A DNA stretch of 48,962 bases from an uncultured Oscillospiraceae bacterium (GCA_944385035.1 CALWVV010000017.1:1-48962); one strand, 5' to 3'; counted from the first letter of the stretch, positions 16,333 through 25,152 are shown. Notes: a model not told the origin generated them from the letters alone. Translations and numbers: made by a program.

Positions 16333-17847
16333 ATGAAGCTGTGCGATTTATTGGCCGGCGTCCCCCTCACAGGGGGAGAGGTAAACCCGGATATGGAAAT
16401 TTTTTCCATATCCTATGACAGCCGGACCCTGGAGCCCGGCGCGCTGTTTGTGGCCCTGCCCGGAGAGAAGACCGACGGGCACCGCTTTATCCGGCAAGCG
16501 CTGGAGAAGGGGGCGGCGGCGGTGGTATGCGCCGCGCCGCCGGACGAACCCGGCCCCTGGCTGGTGACGGAAGACCCCAGGCTGGCCCTGGCGCTTTTGT
16601 CCGCCAACTGGTTTGGCCGGCCGGGAGAGCGGATGAAGCTGGTGGCCGTCACCGGCACCAACGGCAAGACCACCACCACCAGCCTGTTGAAGGAGCTTCT
16701 GGAGCGGGTGCTCCATGCAAAGGTGGGCCTGATCGGCACCAACCGGAACATGATCGCCCAGCGGGAGCTGCCCGCCCACCGTACGACCCCTGAGAGCTAT
16801 GAGCTCCAGAGTCTGCTGAGACAGATGTCCGACGAGGGCTGTACCTATGTGGTAATGGAAGCCTCCTCCCACGCCCTGGTCCAGCACCGTACGGCGGGGC
16901 TTATGTTTGAGGCGGGGGTGTTTACCAACCTCACCCAGGACCACCTGGATTACCACCACACCATGGAGGAGTACCGCCGGGCTAAGGGACTACTCTTTGC
17001 CCAGTGTAAGAAGGCCGTGCTCAACCTGGACGACGAGGCGGGACAGTGGTATCTGGAGCACATTGCCTGCCCGGCGGTGACCTACTCGGAGAACCAGGCT
17101 CGGGCGGACCTGTGTGCCCGGAATATCCGCCTGTTTCCCAGCCACGTGGAGTTTGAAGCCCTGACCCTGGGCCGTCTGGCGCGGGTCTATCTGCCCATCC
17201 CAGGGGGCTTTTCCATCTACAACGCACTGGCCGCTCTGGGTACCGGCCTGGTGCTGGGACTGGATCTGGGGGACATGGCACGAGCCATGCCTGCCGTCCA
17301 CGGAGTGAAGGGCAGGGTGGAGGTAGTGCCGGTACCAAGGGCCTACACAGTGCTCATTGACTATGCCCATTCTCCCAACGCCCTGGAGAATATTCTTATG
17401 ACCGCACGGGACTTCACCGCCGGACAGCTCATCTGCCTGTTTGGCTGCGGCGGAGACCGGGACCGGAGCAAGCGCCCCATTATGGGGGCGGTGGCGGGGG
17501 AGCTGGCCGATGTGGTGGTGGTCACCTCCGACAACCCCCGTACGGAGCAGCCGGAGGCCATTATTGCCGACATCCTTCCCGGACTGGAGGGGCAGAGTGC
17601 CCAGGTTTATGTGGAACCCGACCGGCCAAAAGCCATCGCCTGGGCCCTGTCCCAGGCCGGAGCCGGAGATGTGATCGTCCTGGCTGGAAAGGGGCACGAG
17701 ACCTACCAGGAGATCCAGGGGGTGCAGTACCACCTGGACGAACGGGAGATCGTGGCGGCGTGGTTTGCCCGCCGGGAGGAAGAAAGCTCCTCTTTGCCGG
17801 GAAAAGGACAAAATGAGACTGGAAAAGTGCCCGTGGATGTAGTATAA
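16333..17847 (+). CDS. murE: UDP-MurNAc-tripeptide synthetase MurE
   Basis: 504 residues from the ATG at 16333. The substrate domain starts YDSRTLEPGALFVALPG; the ATP loop is TGTNGKTTTT near residue 107-115; the carbamylated-lysine and central regions follow (MEASSHAL, FTNLTQDHLDYHHTMEEY). The motif DNPR near residue 400 is the signature of MurE that adds meso-diaminopimelate. It therefore indicates m-DAP peptidoglycan in this organism, which is established family knowledge. It acts in the cytoplasm after MurD. murF, which normally follows, is absent here. Confidence 0.95.
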   Translation: MKLCDLLAGVPLTGGEVNPDMEIFSISYDSRTLEPGALFVALPGEKTDGHRFIRQALEKGAAAVVCAAPPDEPGPWLVTEDPRLALALLSANWFGRPGERMKLVAVTGTNGKTTTTSLLKELLERVLHAKVGLIGTNRNMIAQRELPAHRTTPESYELQSLLRQMSDEGCTYVVMEASSHALVQHRTAGLMFEAGVFTNLTQDHLDYHHTMEEYRRAKGLLFAQCKKAVLNLDDEAGQWYLEHIACPAVTYSENQARADLCARNIRLFPSHVEFEALTLGRLARVYLPIPGGFSIYNALAALGTGLVLGLDLGDMARAMPAVHGVKGRVEVVPVPRAYTVLIDYAHSPNALENILMTARDFTAGQLICLFGCGGDRDRSKRPIMGAVAGELADVVVVTSDNPRTEQPEAIIADILPGLEGQSAQVYVEPDRPKAIAWALSQAGAGDVIVLAGKGHETYQEIQGVQYHLDEREIVAAWFARREEESSSLPGKGQNETGKVPVDVV

Positions 17848-17848
17848 T
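17820..17848 (+). promoter_or_regulatory. Possible internal promoter before mraY
   Basis: TATAAT at 17843-17848, overlapping the murE stop, with TGGAAA at 17820-17825 and a 17-base spacer. The -35 matches consensus at four of six positions. A hairpin CGGCCC-7-GGGCCG lies just downstream (about 17865-17883). Confidence 0.4.
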
Positions 17849-17910
17849 CATTTGCTATCTGTGCGGCCCATTGTGCGGGCCGATGTTCAAAAGAGAAAGA
17901 GGTTTTGACC

Positions 17911-18897
17911 ATGACATTCATCCTCAGCTTCATCGTGGCCTTTGGGGTGGCCGCTATTCTGGGGCAGGTGCTCATTCCCCTGCTGCACCGTTTAAAGGCG
18001 GGCCAGGCCATTAAGGAGGACGGCCCCACCTGGCATATGGCAAAGCAGGGTACCCCCACCATGGGCGGGGTGATGTTTATTCTGGCCATCGCCGTGGCCA
18101 TCCTCGCCTCGGGGTGGGAGGAGATCCACCATGGGAACTGGAACCATGTGTATGTGTTCCTCTTTGCCCTGGTCTTTGGCATCATCGGCTTCATTGACGA
18201 CTTCCAGAAGCTGCGCCATCACGCCAATGAGGGCCTTACCGCTCCCCAGAAGTTCCTGCTTCAGCTGGCGGCGGCCATTGCCTTTACCGTGCTTATGCGG
18301 GGCCAGGGCTATCTGACCCCCAACCTCTTTATTCCCTTCCTCAATATGGCCATTCCCATGCCCTGGGTGGTGTACATGGTCTTTGCCGCCTTTGTCATGG
18401 TGGGTACGGTAAACGCGGTCAACCTCACCGACGGCGTTGATGGCCTGGCCACCGGAGTGACCCTCCCCGTAGCCCTCTTTTACATGGCGGTGTCCGCCTG
18501 GTTTGGCCGCAATGACCTGGCCATCCTGGCTGCCGCACTGGCTGGCGGCCTGGCCGCCTTCCTCATCTATAATTTCCACCCCGCCAAGGTCTTCATGGGG
18601 GATACGGGTTCCCTGTTTTTAGGCGGGATGGTGTGCGGCATGGCCTTTGCCCTGGACATTCCTCTGGTGATTCCCATCATTGGCCTTGTGTATGTGGCGG
18701 AGGTGCTCTCCGACATTATCCAGGTGGCGTACTTCAAGAAAACCCACGGCAAGCGTTTTTTCCGTATGGCCCCCCTGCATCACCATCTGGAGCTGGGCGG
18801 CTGGAGCGAAACAAAGCTCTTTTGTGTCTTTTCCGGTTTGACTCTGGCCCTGTGCTGCCTGGCCTTTTTGGGGGTCATGGACCGGTATCCGGTGTAA
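17911..18897 (+). CDS. mraY: Phospho-MurNAc-pentapeptide transferase MraY
   Basis: 328 residues from the ATG at 17911 (AAAGAGG about 10 bases upstream; a TTG at 17905 is less likely). About ten membrane helices are visible. Catalytic motifs: GFIDDFQKLRHHANEGL, NLTDGVDGLA, FMGDTGSLFLGG and the HHHLELGGWSE loop, all conserved. The enzyme transfers phospho-MurNAc-pentapeptide to undecaprenyl phosphate, making lipid I on the inner membrane face; MurG then acts. It has its usual length. The 97 bases after it contain a strong imperfect hairpin but no T-run. Confidence 0.96.
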   Translation: MTFILSFIVAFGVAAILGQVLIPLLHRLKAGQAIKEDGPTWHMAKQGTPTMGGVMFILAIAVAILASGWEEIHHGNWNHVYVFLFALVFGIIGFIDDFQKLRHHANEGLTAPQKFLLQLAAAIAFTVLMRGQGYLTPNLFIPFLNMAIPMPWVVYMVFAAFVMVGTVNAVNLTDGVDGLATGVTLPVALFYMAVSAWFGRNDLAILAAALAGGLAAFLIYNFHPAKVFMGDTGSLFLGGMVCGMAFALDIPLVIPIIGLVYVAEVLSDIIQVAYFKKTHGKRFFRMAPLHHHLELGGWSETKLFCVFSGLTLALCCLAFLGVMDRYPV

Positions 18898-18912
18898 TAG
18901 AATGAAGAGAAC

Positions 18913-18947
18913 CCTTTGACCGTGGCTGTGCCATGGCCAAAGGGGAG
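18913..18947 (+). other. Hairpin between mraY and ftsW
   Basis: CCCTTTG and CAAAGGG bracket a nearly complementary GTGGC/GCCAT core, forming a long stem with one mismatch and a G-U pair. No T-run follows, so it is more likely an RNA stability or processing element than a terminator. Confidence 0.45.
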
Positions 18948-18994
18948 GCTCGGCAAGTTAAGCTTCCATGAGAGGCGGAAAGGCGGTGATTCCC

Positions 18995-20212
18995 ATGGCC
19001 CGAAAACCAAAGCGTGACTTGACCCTGGAGGAACAGTTGGCCAGGGGGCCTATTGATCTGCCCTTTCTTATGCTGGTGCTGCTGTTGGTAGGAATCGGCC
19101 TCATTATGCTCTTTTCCGCATCCTATGCCACAGCCTATTACGATTCTACGGTAGGGAACGACCCGCTGTATTACTTTAAGCGCCAGGCACTGTTTGCCGT
19201 GGCGGGCATAGCGGTTATGTATGTGGTCAGCAAAATTAACTACCAAACTCTACGGGCCCTGTCCTTTCCCCTGCTGGGCGGCTCTATTTTTCTGCTGCTG
19301 CTCATTTACACCCCCTTTGGGGTGAACATCAACGGGGTGACCCGCTGGCTCTATGTATTCCTGGTGGGTGGTCCCACTTTTCAGCCCTCTGAGATCGCCA
19401 AGGTGGCGGTCATTATCTTCTTTGCCGCCCGCCTGTCCAAACGGGATACGGAGAAAAAGAAAAAGTTTACCCGCCGCACCAATTGGGGACGGTTTCTCAA
19501 CTGGCTGGAAAAAATCGGCTTTCTGGAGCTGGTGCCCTACGGGGTGGTGCTGTTCATCGTGCTGGTCCTGGTGGTGTTTGAGCCCCATATGTCGGGTACC
19601 ATCCTCATTATGGTGGGAGCGGCATCGGTGCTGTTTGTCTCCGGCATCAACCTGGGCTGGTTTATTGGCCTGGGCAGCATAGCAGTGCTGGGACTGGCGG
19701 TGATTATCCGCTTTACCGACTACATGACCCGAAAGATGAACCTCTGGCTGAATCCCTGGGATTATCCCCAGGAGGGCGGCTATCAGATCATCCAGTCCCT
19801 GCTGTCCATCGCCTCCGGAGGCCTTTTGGGCAAGGGGCTTGGAAACAGTATTCAGAAGTTCAATTACCTGCCCGAGCCGGAAAACGACATGATCTTCTCC
19901 ATTGTGGTGGAGGAGCTGGGCCTTTTGGGCGGCGGGCTGGTGCTGCTTTTGTTTTCCCTGCTCATTCTGCGGGGGTACTGGCTGGCGCTCCATGCACGGG
20001 ATAAGTTCGGCACCTTGACCGTGGTGGGCATCACCACCCTGCTGGCCGCCCAGGTGTTTTTGAACATCGGCGTGGTTACAAACCTCATCCCCAATACCGG
20101 TATCTCCCTGCCCTTCTTCAGCTACGGAGGCACGGCCCTGATGATCCAGTTGGCTCAGATGGGCGTCATCCTGAGTGTTTCTCGGCAGATTCCCGCCCCA
20201 AAGAAGGATTAA
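18995..20212 (+). CDS. ftsW: Lipid II glycosyltransferase FtsW (SEDS family)
   Basis: 405 residues from the ATG at 18995 (AAAGGCGGTGA upstream). Around ten membrane helices, with SEDS hallmarks: GVTRWLYVFLVGGPTFQPSE, where the RW..-..QPSE segment carries conserved catalytic-region residues, and NIGVVTNLIPNTGISLPFFS followed by YGGTALM. FtsW polymerises lipid II at the septum with the class B PBP encoded upstream. An unusually long cytoplasmic loop (RLSKRDTEKKKKFTRRTNWG) follows the QPSE helix. murD, usually between mraY and ftsW, is absent. Confidence 0.93.
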   Translation: MARKPKRDLTLEEQLARGPIDLPFLMLVLLLVGIGLIMLFSASYATAYYDSTVGNDPLYYFKRQALFAVAGIAVMYVVSKINYQTLRALSFPLLGGSIFLLLLIYTPFGVNINGVTRWLYVFLVGGPTFQPSEIAKVAVIIFFAARLSKRDTEKKKKFTRRTNWGRFLNWLEKIGFLELVPYGVVLFIVLVLVVFEPHMSGTILIMVGAASVLFVSGINLGWFIGLGSIAVLGLAVIIRFTDYMTRKMNLWLNPWDYPQEGGYQIIQSLLSIASGGLLGKGLGNSIQKFNYLPEPENDMIFSIVVEELGLLGGGLVLLLFSLLILRGYWLALHARDKFGTLTVVGITTLLAAQVFLNIGVVTNLIPNTGISLPFFSYGGTALMIQLAQMGVILSVSRQIPAPKKD

Positions 20213-20233
20213 ATTCACAACTGAGGTGTTGAC

Positions 20234-21352
20234 ATGAATATTCTCTTTACCTGCGGCGGTACCGCCGGCCATGTAAATCCTGCAGTGGCCCTGGCTCGGG
20301 TGTTTCAGGAAAAAAATCCCGGCTGTCGGGTGCTCTTTGTGGGGGCTGACGGCGGAATGGAAAATAAGCTGGTGCCCAAGGAGGGCTACCAGATCCGCTC
20401 GGTGACCATTACCAATTTCCGCCGCTCCTTTGCACCGGGGGACATTGTCCATAACCTGGGCACCTTGGTGAATATGCAGCGTTCCAAAGGTCAGGCACGG
20501 GCGATTCTCAATGAGTTTAAACCCGACCTGGTGGTAGGTACGGGCGGCTATGCTTCCTACCCGGTGGTCAACGAGGCTGCCCACCGGGGCATCCCCACCG
20601 CGGTACACGAGTCCAACGCCGTCCCCGGACTGACCACAAAAGCCCTGTCCAAGGTCGTGGACCGGGTGATGGTGGGCTTTGAGGAGAGCCGCAGCCACTA
20701 TGATGATCCCTCCAAGGTGGTGGTCACCGGAACCCCCGTCCGTGGAGATTTCTTCCGCTATACCAGGGAGGAGGCCCGTGCAAAGCTGGGCTTTACCGAT
20801 GAGCGGCCTCTGCTGCTGTCCTACTGGGGTTCTCTGGGGGCGGAGGTCATGAACCAGAAAATGGTGGACTTCATTGCCAAAGAGTGCTATGAAGGGGCCC
20901 CCTGGCGGCACATCCACGGTGCGGGCCGGGATTTCCCCTGGATGCAGGAGGAGCTGCTGCGCCGGGGCCTGAAGCTGGGAGACAACGGAGTGGAGGTCCG
21001 GGAGTATATCTATGATATGCCTCTGGTCATGGCCGCCGCGGACCTGGTGCTGTGCCGGGCAGGTGCCTCTACCATCTCGGAGATCACCGCTATTGCAAAG
21101 CCTGCGGTCCTGGTCCCCTCTCCCAATGTGGCCGCCAACCACCAGGAGAAAAATGCCCGGATCCTCTCTGACCAGGGGGCGGCAGTCCTCCTGCGGGAGC
21201 AGGACTGTGTGGAAAATACCCTCTACGATGAGGCGGCCCTGATCCTGCGGGAGAAGGACCGGCGGGAGAAGATGATTCAGGCACTGAAAAACATGGCGGT
21301 GCCCAATGCCAGTGAGAAGATCTATGAGACGCTGATTGGAATTATGAAGTAA
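20234..21352 (+). CDS. murG: Lipid II synthase MurG (GlcNAc transferase)
   Basis: 372 residues. It starts with the glycine-rich CGGTAGHVNPAVALA loop that binds the lipid diphosphate, has GGYASYPVVNEAAHRGIP for the acceptor, and in the C-terminal half RAGASTISEITAIAKPAVLV and NHQEKNARILSDQGAA for UDP-GlcNAc binding. It adds GlcNAc to lipid I on the inner membrane face. GAGGTG lies about eight bases before the ATG. The gene follows ftsW by 21 bases, so both are in one operon. Confidence 0.95.
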   Translation: MNILFTCGGTAGHVNPAVALARVFQEKNPGCRVLFVGADGGMENKLVPKEGYQIRSVTITNFRRSFAPGDIVHNLGTLVNMQRSKGQARAILNEFKPDLVVGTGGYASYPVVNEAAHRGIPTAVHESNAVPGLTTKALSKVVDRVMVGFEESRSHYDDPSKVVVTGTPVRGDFFRYTREEARAKLGFTDERPLLLSYWGSLGAEVMNQKMVDFIAKECYEGAPWRHIHGAGRDFPWMQEELLRRGLKLGDNGVEVREYIYDMPLVMAAADLVLCRAGASTISEITAIAKPAVLVPSPNVAANHQEKNARILSDQGAAVLLREQDCVENTLYDEAALILREKDRREKMIQALKNMAVPNASEKIYETLIGIMK

Positions 21353-21392
21353 GGAAATCCGCCCTGCGCACCACGGCTCGGCCTTTGGCATA

Positions 21393-21427
21393 GGATAGCC
21401 CAAATCCAGATAATTTGGAGGCTATCC
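21393..21427 (+). promoter_or_regulatory. Hairpin burying the murA ribosome binding site
   Basis: GGATAGCC (21393-21400) pairs with GGCTATCC (21420-21427) and CAAAT (21401-21405) with ATTTG (21413-21417), leaving a GA bulge. The murA ribosome site (TTGGAGG) lies in the right arm and the ATG starts one base after it, so the folded RNA should hinder initiation. Confidence 0.6.
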
Positions 21428-21428
21428 C

Positions 21429-22688
21429 ATGAGTTATTACGAAATTCAGGGCGGACGGCCCCTGGAGGGCAGATTGGAGATCCATGGGGCAAAGAACAGC
21501 GTTCTGCCCATTTTAGCTGCCACCCTTCTGGCCCCTGGGGAAAGTGTCATTGAAAACTGTCCCCGCCTGTCCGATGTGTCCGCCACGCTGGACATTCTGC
21601 GCCTGCTGGGCTGCCGGGTGGAGTGGGAGGGGGACACCGTTACGGTGGATGCTTCCGCCCTCAGAGCCTGCTGTGTGCCGGAGAGCTTGATGCGGGAAAT
21701 GCGTTCCTCTGTCATCTTTCTGGGGGCGCTGCTGGCACGGGTGGGAGAGGCGGAGCTCTTTTATCCCGGAGGATGTGAACTGGGCCCACGGCCCATTGAT
21801 TTGCATCTGGCCGCCCTGCGTACCCTGGGGGCGGAGATTTTGGAGGAACAGGGGAGCCTGTGCTGCCACCGGGGTAGGAAAAATCCAGGGGAGCGGGAAA
21901 TTTGCCTGTCCATCCCCAGTGTCGGGGCTACGGAGAACGCCATGCTGGCCGCCTGCGGCCGGGAAGGCACTACCACCATCGTGGGGGCTGCCCGAGAGCC
22001 GGAGATCGTAGACCTGCAAAATTTCCTTCTGGCTATGGGAGCCCGAGTTTGTGGCGCGGGGGAAAGCGTCATTACCATAGAGGGAGGCGCCCCCCTTCAT
22101 CCTGCCCGCTACCGGGTGATGGGGGACCGGATGGCTGCGGCTACCTATCTGTGCGCCGCTGCCGCGGCGGGGGGGCAGGTGGAGATTGCCGCTGTGGACC
22201 CCAATACGCTTACCGCGGTCCTCGCCTGCCTCAGCCAGGCGGGATGCCGGTTACATACCGGGGAAGGCTTCATTGCCCTGGAGCACCAGGGACTGCTTAC
22301 CGGGATTCCCCCGGTGCGCACCGCCCCCTATCCCGGCTTTCCCACCGATGCCCAGGCGGTTTTGATGGCTGCCCTGGCCGGAGGCAGGGGGAGCACCATG
22401 TTTGTGGAAAACATGTTTGAAAGCCGCTACGGCCATGTGGACGAACTGCGCCGCATGGGGGCGGAGATCCAAATCGACGGCCGGGTAGCGGTAGTCACCG
22501 GGGTGGGACGGCTCCATGGAGCTGCCCTGCGGGGTACCGATCTGCGAGGGGCCGCCGCTTTGGTGGTGGCGGCCCTGGGGGCGGAGGGGGCCAGCACCTT
22601 GACCCAGCTGCGCCACATCCGCCGGGGCTATGAGAATTTTGCCGGCAACCTGCGCCATCTGGGAGCGGAGATCCGGGAGTTTCCTTAG
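21429..22688 (+). CDS. murA: UDP-GlcNAc enolpyruvyltransferase MurA
   Basis: 419 residues of normal length. Start MSYYEIQGGRPLEGRLEIHG and AKNSVLPILAATLL carry the conserved Lys-Asn pair. The catalytic loop is PGGCELGPRPIDLH with Cys 116, the fosfomycin-reactive residue, present rather than replaced by Asp. The C-terminal half has MFESRYGHVDELRRMGAEI and TDLRGAAALVVAAL. It makes the first committed peptidoglycan precursor. In many Firmicutes murA lies outside dcw or after murG, as here; a second copy may exist elsewhere. Confidence 0.95.
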   Translation: MSYYEIQGGRPLEGRLEIHGAKNSVLPILAATLLAPGESVIENCPRLSDVSATLDILRLLGCRVEWEGDTVTVDASALRACCVPESLMREMRSSVIFLGALLARVGEAELFYPGGCELGPRPIDLHLAALRTLGAEILEEQGSLCCHRGRKNPGEREICLSIPSVGATENAMLAACGREGTTTIVGAAREPEIVDLQNFLLAMGARVCGAGESVITIEGGAPLHPARYRVMGDRMAAATYLCAAAAAGGQVEIAAVDPNTLTAVLACLSQAGCRLHTGEGFIALEHQGLLTGIPPVRTAPYPGFPTDAQAVLMAALAGGRGSTMFVENMFESRYGHVDELRRMGAEIQIDGRVAVVTGVGRLHGAALRGTDLRGAAALVVAALGAEGASTLTQLRHIRRGYENFAGNLRHLGAEIREFP

Positions 22689-22696
22689 AAAAACAC

Positions 22697-22715
22697 CGGC
22701 CGGAACTTCCGGCCG
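22697..22715 (+). other. Hairpin between murA and ftsQ
   Basis: Arms CGGCCGGAA (22697-22705) and TTCCGGCCG (22707-22715) with a minimal loop, directly after the murA stop and before the ftsQ ribosome site AAGGAG. No T-run. Confidence 0.5.
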
Positions 22716-22732
22716 CAGGCAAGGAGTTTACC

Positions 22733-23647
22733 ATGGCAAGAAGAAGCAGCCGCAGCAGAAAACGAAGACGCAGCAGGGGCCGACTGGGACCGCTGTTCAA
22801 GCTGTTGTGCCTGCTGGCCCTGGTAGTTGCCCTGACAGCGGGTGCTACGGTCTTTTTCCGGGTGGAGCAGGTGGTGGTCACCGGCAACAGCCGCTACACC
22901 CAGGAAGAAATTGTGGAAGTCACCGGCATTGAACAAGGTGACAACCTCTATGGATGGAATAAATTTGCCATTGCCCAGCGGCTGCGTCAGACCCTCCCCT
23001 ATATTGGAGAGGTGACCATCCGCCGGGCCCTGCCCAGTACCATCCTCATCACAGTGGTGGAGTGGGATGCGGTGGCCAGGGTAGAGCCGCCCACAGCCCA
23101 GGAGCTGTTGGCCATTCAGGGAGAACTGGGGGAGGAGGAACCGGCAAAAGAGGATGGGGAAGAAGATACCTCTGCCGGGGACACCTCTGAGACCGCCGCG
23201 GAGGGCGGCGGAGTCACCGAAGTGTCCGCCGTAGCCCAGCAGCCCTGGCTGATCAGCGTAAAAGGGAAGCTTTTGGAGCAGGCTGCCGGCAGCGGCAGCG
23301 CCATCTCCGTGACCGGCCTTGCCGCCCTGGTGCCCCAGGCGGGCACGGCCCTTGCAGTACCTCAGTCCCAGCAAACAAAGTTAGATGCCCTGCTGTCCCT
23401 GCTGGGGGAAATGGAGCAGAAGGGGATGATACAGGACTTCTCCTCCATCGCTCTGGGCTCTACCCAGATGGAGCTGCGCTATCTGGACCGTTTCACGGTG
23501 AAGATGGATCTGGGGGCTGATTTTGCCTATGAGCTGCAGGTGATTTCCACCGTCCGGGAGGACCTGGAGAAGAAGCATGGGCCCCAGGTGAGCGGCACCA
23601 TGGATCTGACCCAGGAGGACTATCAGGTGGTATTCTCCCCGGACTGA
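22733..23647 (+). CDS. ftsQ: Cell division protein FtsQ/DivIB
   Basis: 304 residues: a very basic tail (residues 1-19), one membrane helix (about 20-42), a POTRA domain (about 43-112: FFRVEQVVVTGNSRYTQEEI, then YGWNKFAIAQRLRQTLPYIG and IRRALPSTILITVVE) and a beta domain. Residues about 131-165 are a Glu/Asp/Ala-rich low-complexity insertion in place of a short loop. FtsQ/DivIB binds FtsL and DivIC at the septum outside the membrane. ftsA does not follow; ftsZ does, from its own promoter. Confidence 0.88.
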   Translation: MARRSSRSRKRRRSRGRLGPLFKLLCLLALVVALTAGATVFFRVEQVVVTGNSRYTQEEIVEVTGIEQGDNLYGWNKFAIAQRLRQTLPYIGEVTIRRALPSTILITVVEWDAVARVEPPTAQELLAIQGELGEEEPAKEDGEEDTSAGDTSETAAEGGGVTEVSAVAQQPWLISVKGKLLEQAAGSGSAISVTGLAALVPQAGTALAVPQSQQTKLDALLSLLGEMEQKGMIQDFSSIALGSTQMELRYLDRFTVKMDLGADFAYELQVISTVREDLEKKHGPQVSGTMDLTQEDYQVVFSPD

Positions 23648-23731
23648 GGAGAAGGCTTGGTTTCCTGTCAGAAACTGGGGAAACAGGGGCGAAAAAATCG
23701 CGGAAAGTTTGGAAGGATCGCTGATTTCCTC

Positions 23732-23760
23732 TTGACCAACGCTGGAAACCGCGATACAAT
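23732..23760 (+). promoter_or_regulatory. ftsZ promoter
   Basis: TTGACC (23732-23737), 17-base spacer, TACAAT (23755-23760): near consensus. It gives an untranslated leader of roughly 90 bases before ftsZ. Confidence 0.8.
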
Positions 23761-23854
23761 GGATTAACTAAATCTTGATTTTCTTCGGGGTGCCCACACA
23801 ATACCTTGATGCGGGGCCAACCCCACTTTACATAGGACATAGGAGGAACGAAAT

Positions 23855-24997
23855 ATGGCGTTCGGGTTGGATATGGGACCGGATAACGTAGTCAATATCA
23901 AAGTAATCGGCGTAGGCGGCGGCGGCAACAATGTAGTCAACCGCATGGTGCGCACCGGTACCAAGGGCGTGGAGTTCATCGCCGTCAATACCGATAAGCA
24001 GGCGCTGACCGTCTCCGCCGCGACCCAGAAGATTCAGATCGGCGAGAAGCTGACCAACGGTCAGGGTGCTGGCTCGGATCCTGAGGTGGGCCGCAAGTCT
24101 GCCGAGGAGAACCGCACCCAGATCTCCAAGGCCCTGGAGGAGGCCGACATGGTCTTCATCACCGCCGGTATGGGCGGCGGCACCGGCACTGGTGCGGCCC
24201 CCATTGTGGCTGATATCGCCAAGGAGCTGGGCGTACTGACCGTGGGTGTGGTGACCAAGCCCTTCCGGTTTGAGGGTATGCGCCGGATGAAGCAGGCCGA
24301 GGGGGGCATTGCGGAGCTGCGCAACAAGGTAGACTCCCTGGTCATCATCCCCAATGAGCGCCTGAAGCTGGCCACCGACCAGAAGATCACCATGGTCAAT
24401 GCCTTTGAGATCGCCGATGACGTGCTGCAGCAGGCTGTCCAGTCCATCTCGGACCTCATTAAGAACACCGGGTTCATCAACCTGGACTTTGCCGACGTGT
24501 CCGCCGTTATGAAGGACGCTGGCCGGGCTCACATGGGCGTTGGCCGGGCCGCAGGCAAGAACAAGGCCGAGGAGGCCGCCAAGATGGCCATTTCCAGCCC
24601 CCTGCTGGAGACTTCCATCAACGGGGCCAAGGGCGTTCTGATCAACGTCACCGGTTCCATGGATATCGGCCTGGAGGAAGTGGAGACGGCCGCCAACCTG
24701 GTTCAGGAGGCTGCCCACCCTGAGGCCAACATCATCTTCGGTGCCGCCTTTGATGAGACCCTGGAGGATGAGATCCGGGTCACTGTCATTGCCACCGGCT
24801 TTGACGAGGCCGCCAAGGAGGCCGCTGCTTCTGCTGCGGTTCCCGCCCAGGCTGAGGCTTCGGCTCAGGCCGCCCCGGCCCCTGCGCAGGCTTCCGTTCA
24901 GGAGGAGGCTCCCGCTGCCGCCCCGGCTCAGGAGAAGTCCCCCGTCAGCGATGACGACTGGGACATTCTGGAGCGGATTTTCAGCAAGAAGAGATAA
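23855..24997 (+). CDS. ftsZ: Cell division GTPase FtsZ
   Basis: 380 residues with AGGAGG eight or nine bases upstream. The N-terminal GTPase part has [17 protein letters not shown], the tubulin signature [16 protein letters not shown] (about 105-120), and the T7 synergy loop NLDFADV. The linker (about 320-360) is rich in Ala, Gln, Pro and Glu. The C-terminal peptide [12 protein letters not shown] stands where FtsA or SepF would bind. FtsZ forms the cytokinetic ring. No ftsA lies nearby, so membrane attachment by SepF is likely (inference). Confidence 0.97.
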   Translation: MAFGLDMGPDNVVNIKVIGVGGGGNNVVNRMVRTGTKGVEFIAVNTDKQALTVSAATQKIQIGEKLTNGQGAGSDPEVGRKSAEENRTQISKALEEADMVFITAGMGGGTGTGAAPIVADIAKELGVLTVGVVTKPFRFEGMRRMKQAEGGIAELRNKVDSLVIIPNERLKLATDQKITMVNAFEIADDVLQQAVQSISDLIKNTGFINLDFADVSAVMKDAGRAHMGVGRAAGKNKAEEAAKMAISSPLLETSINGAKGVLINVTGSMDIGLEEVETAANLVQEAAHPEANIIFGAAFDETLEDEIRVTVIATGFDEAAKEAAASAAVPAQAEASAQAAPAPAQASVQEEAPAAAPAQEKSPVSDDDWDILERIFSKKR

Positions 24998-25002
24998 TCG
25001 AG

Positions 25003-25035
25003 ATCGTCCCGCCGTAACGGCGGGACGATTTTTTT
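25003..25035 (+). terminator. Rho-independent terminator after ftsZ
   Basis: Arms ATCGTCCCGCC (25003-25013) and GGCGGGACGAT (25019-25029) followed by a run of T. It ends the dcw transcript six bases after the ftsZ stop. Confidence 0.92.
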
Positions 25036-25075
25036 AGAAAAGGCAAGATAACGCAGAAAAACGAGTATTTTTTTC

Positions 25076-25104
25076 CAGACGAAATGACCTGGACGTGGTA
25101 TAAT
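25076..25104 (+). promoter_or_regulatory. Extended -10 promoter of the pyrophosphatase gene
   Basis: TATAAT at 25099-25104 preceded by TGG, an extended -10. The -35 region (25076-25081) is poor, as usual for this promoter type. Confidence 0.65.
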
Positions 25105-25152
25105 GGAAGAAAATCAATACCCCCTGTATGGGGGGAGAGATGAGGGCAGCCT

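Noticed and set aside
19250-21403. A 717-codon minus-strand frame opposite ftsW and murG
   Set aside because: Both plus-strand genes carry unmistakable family motifs; the antisense sequence is His/Gln-rich shadow coding.
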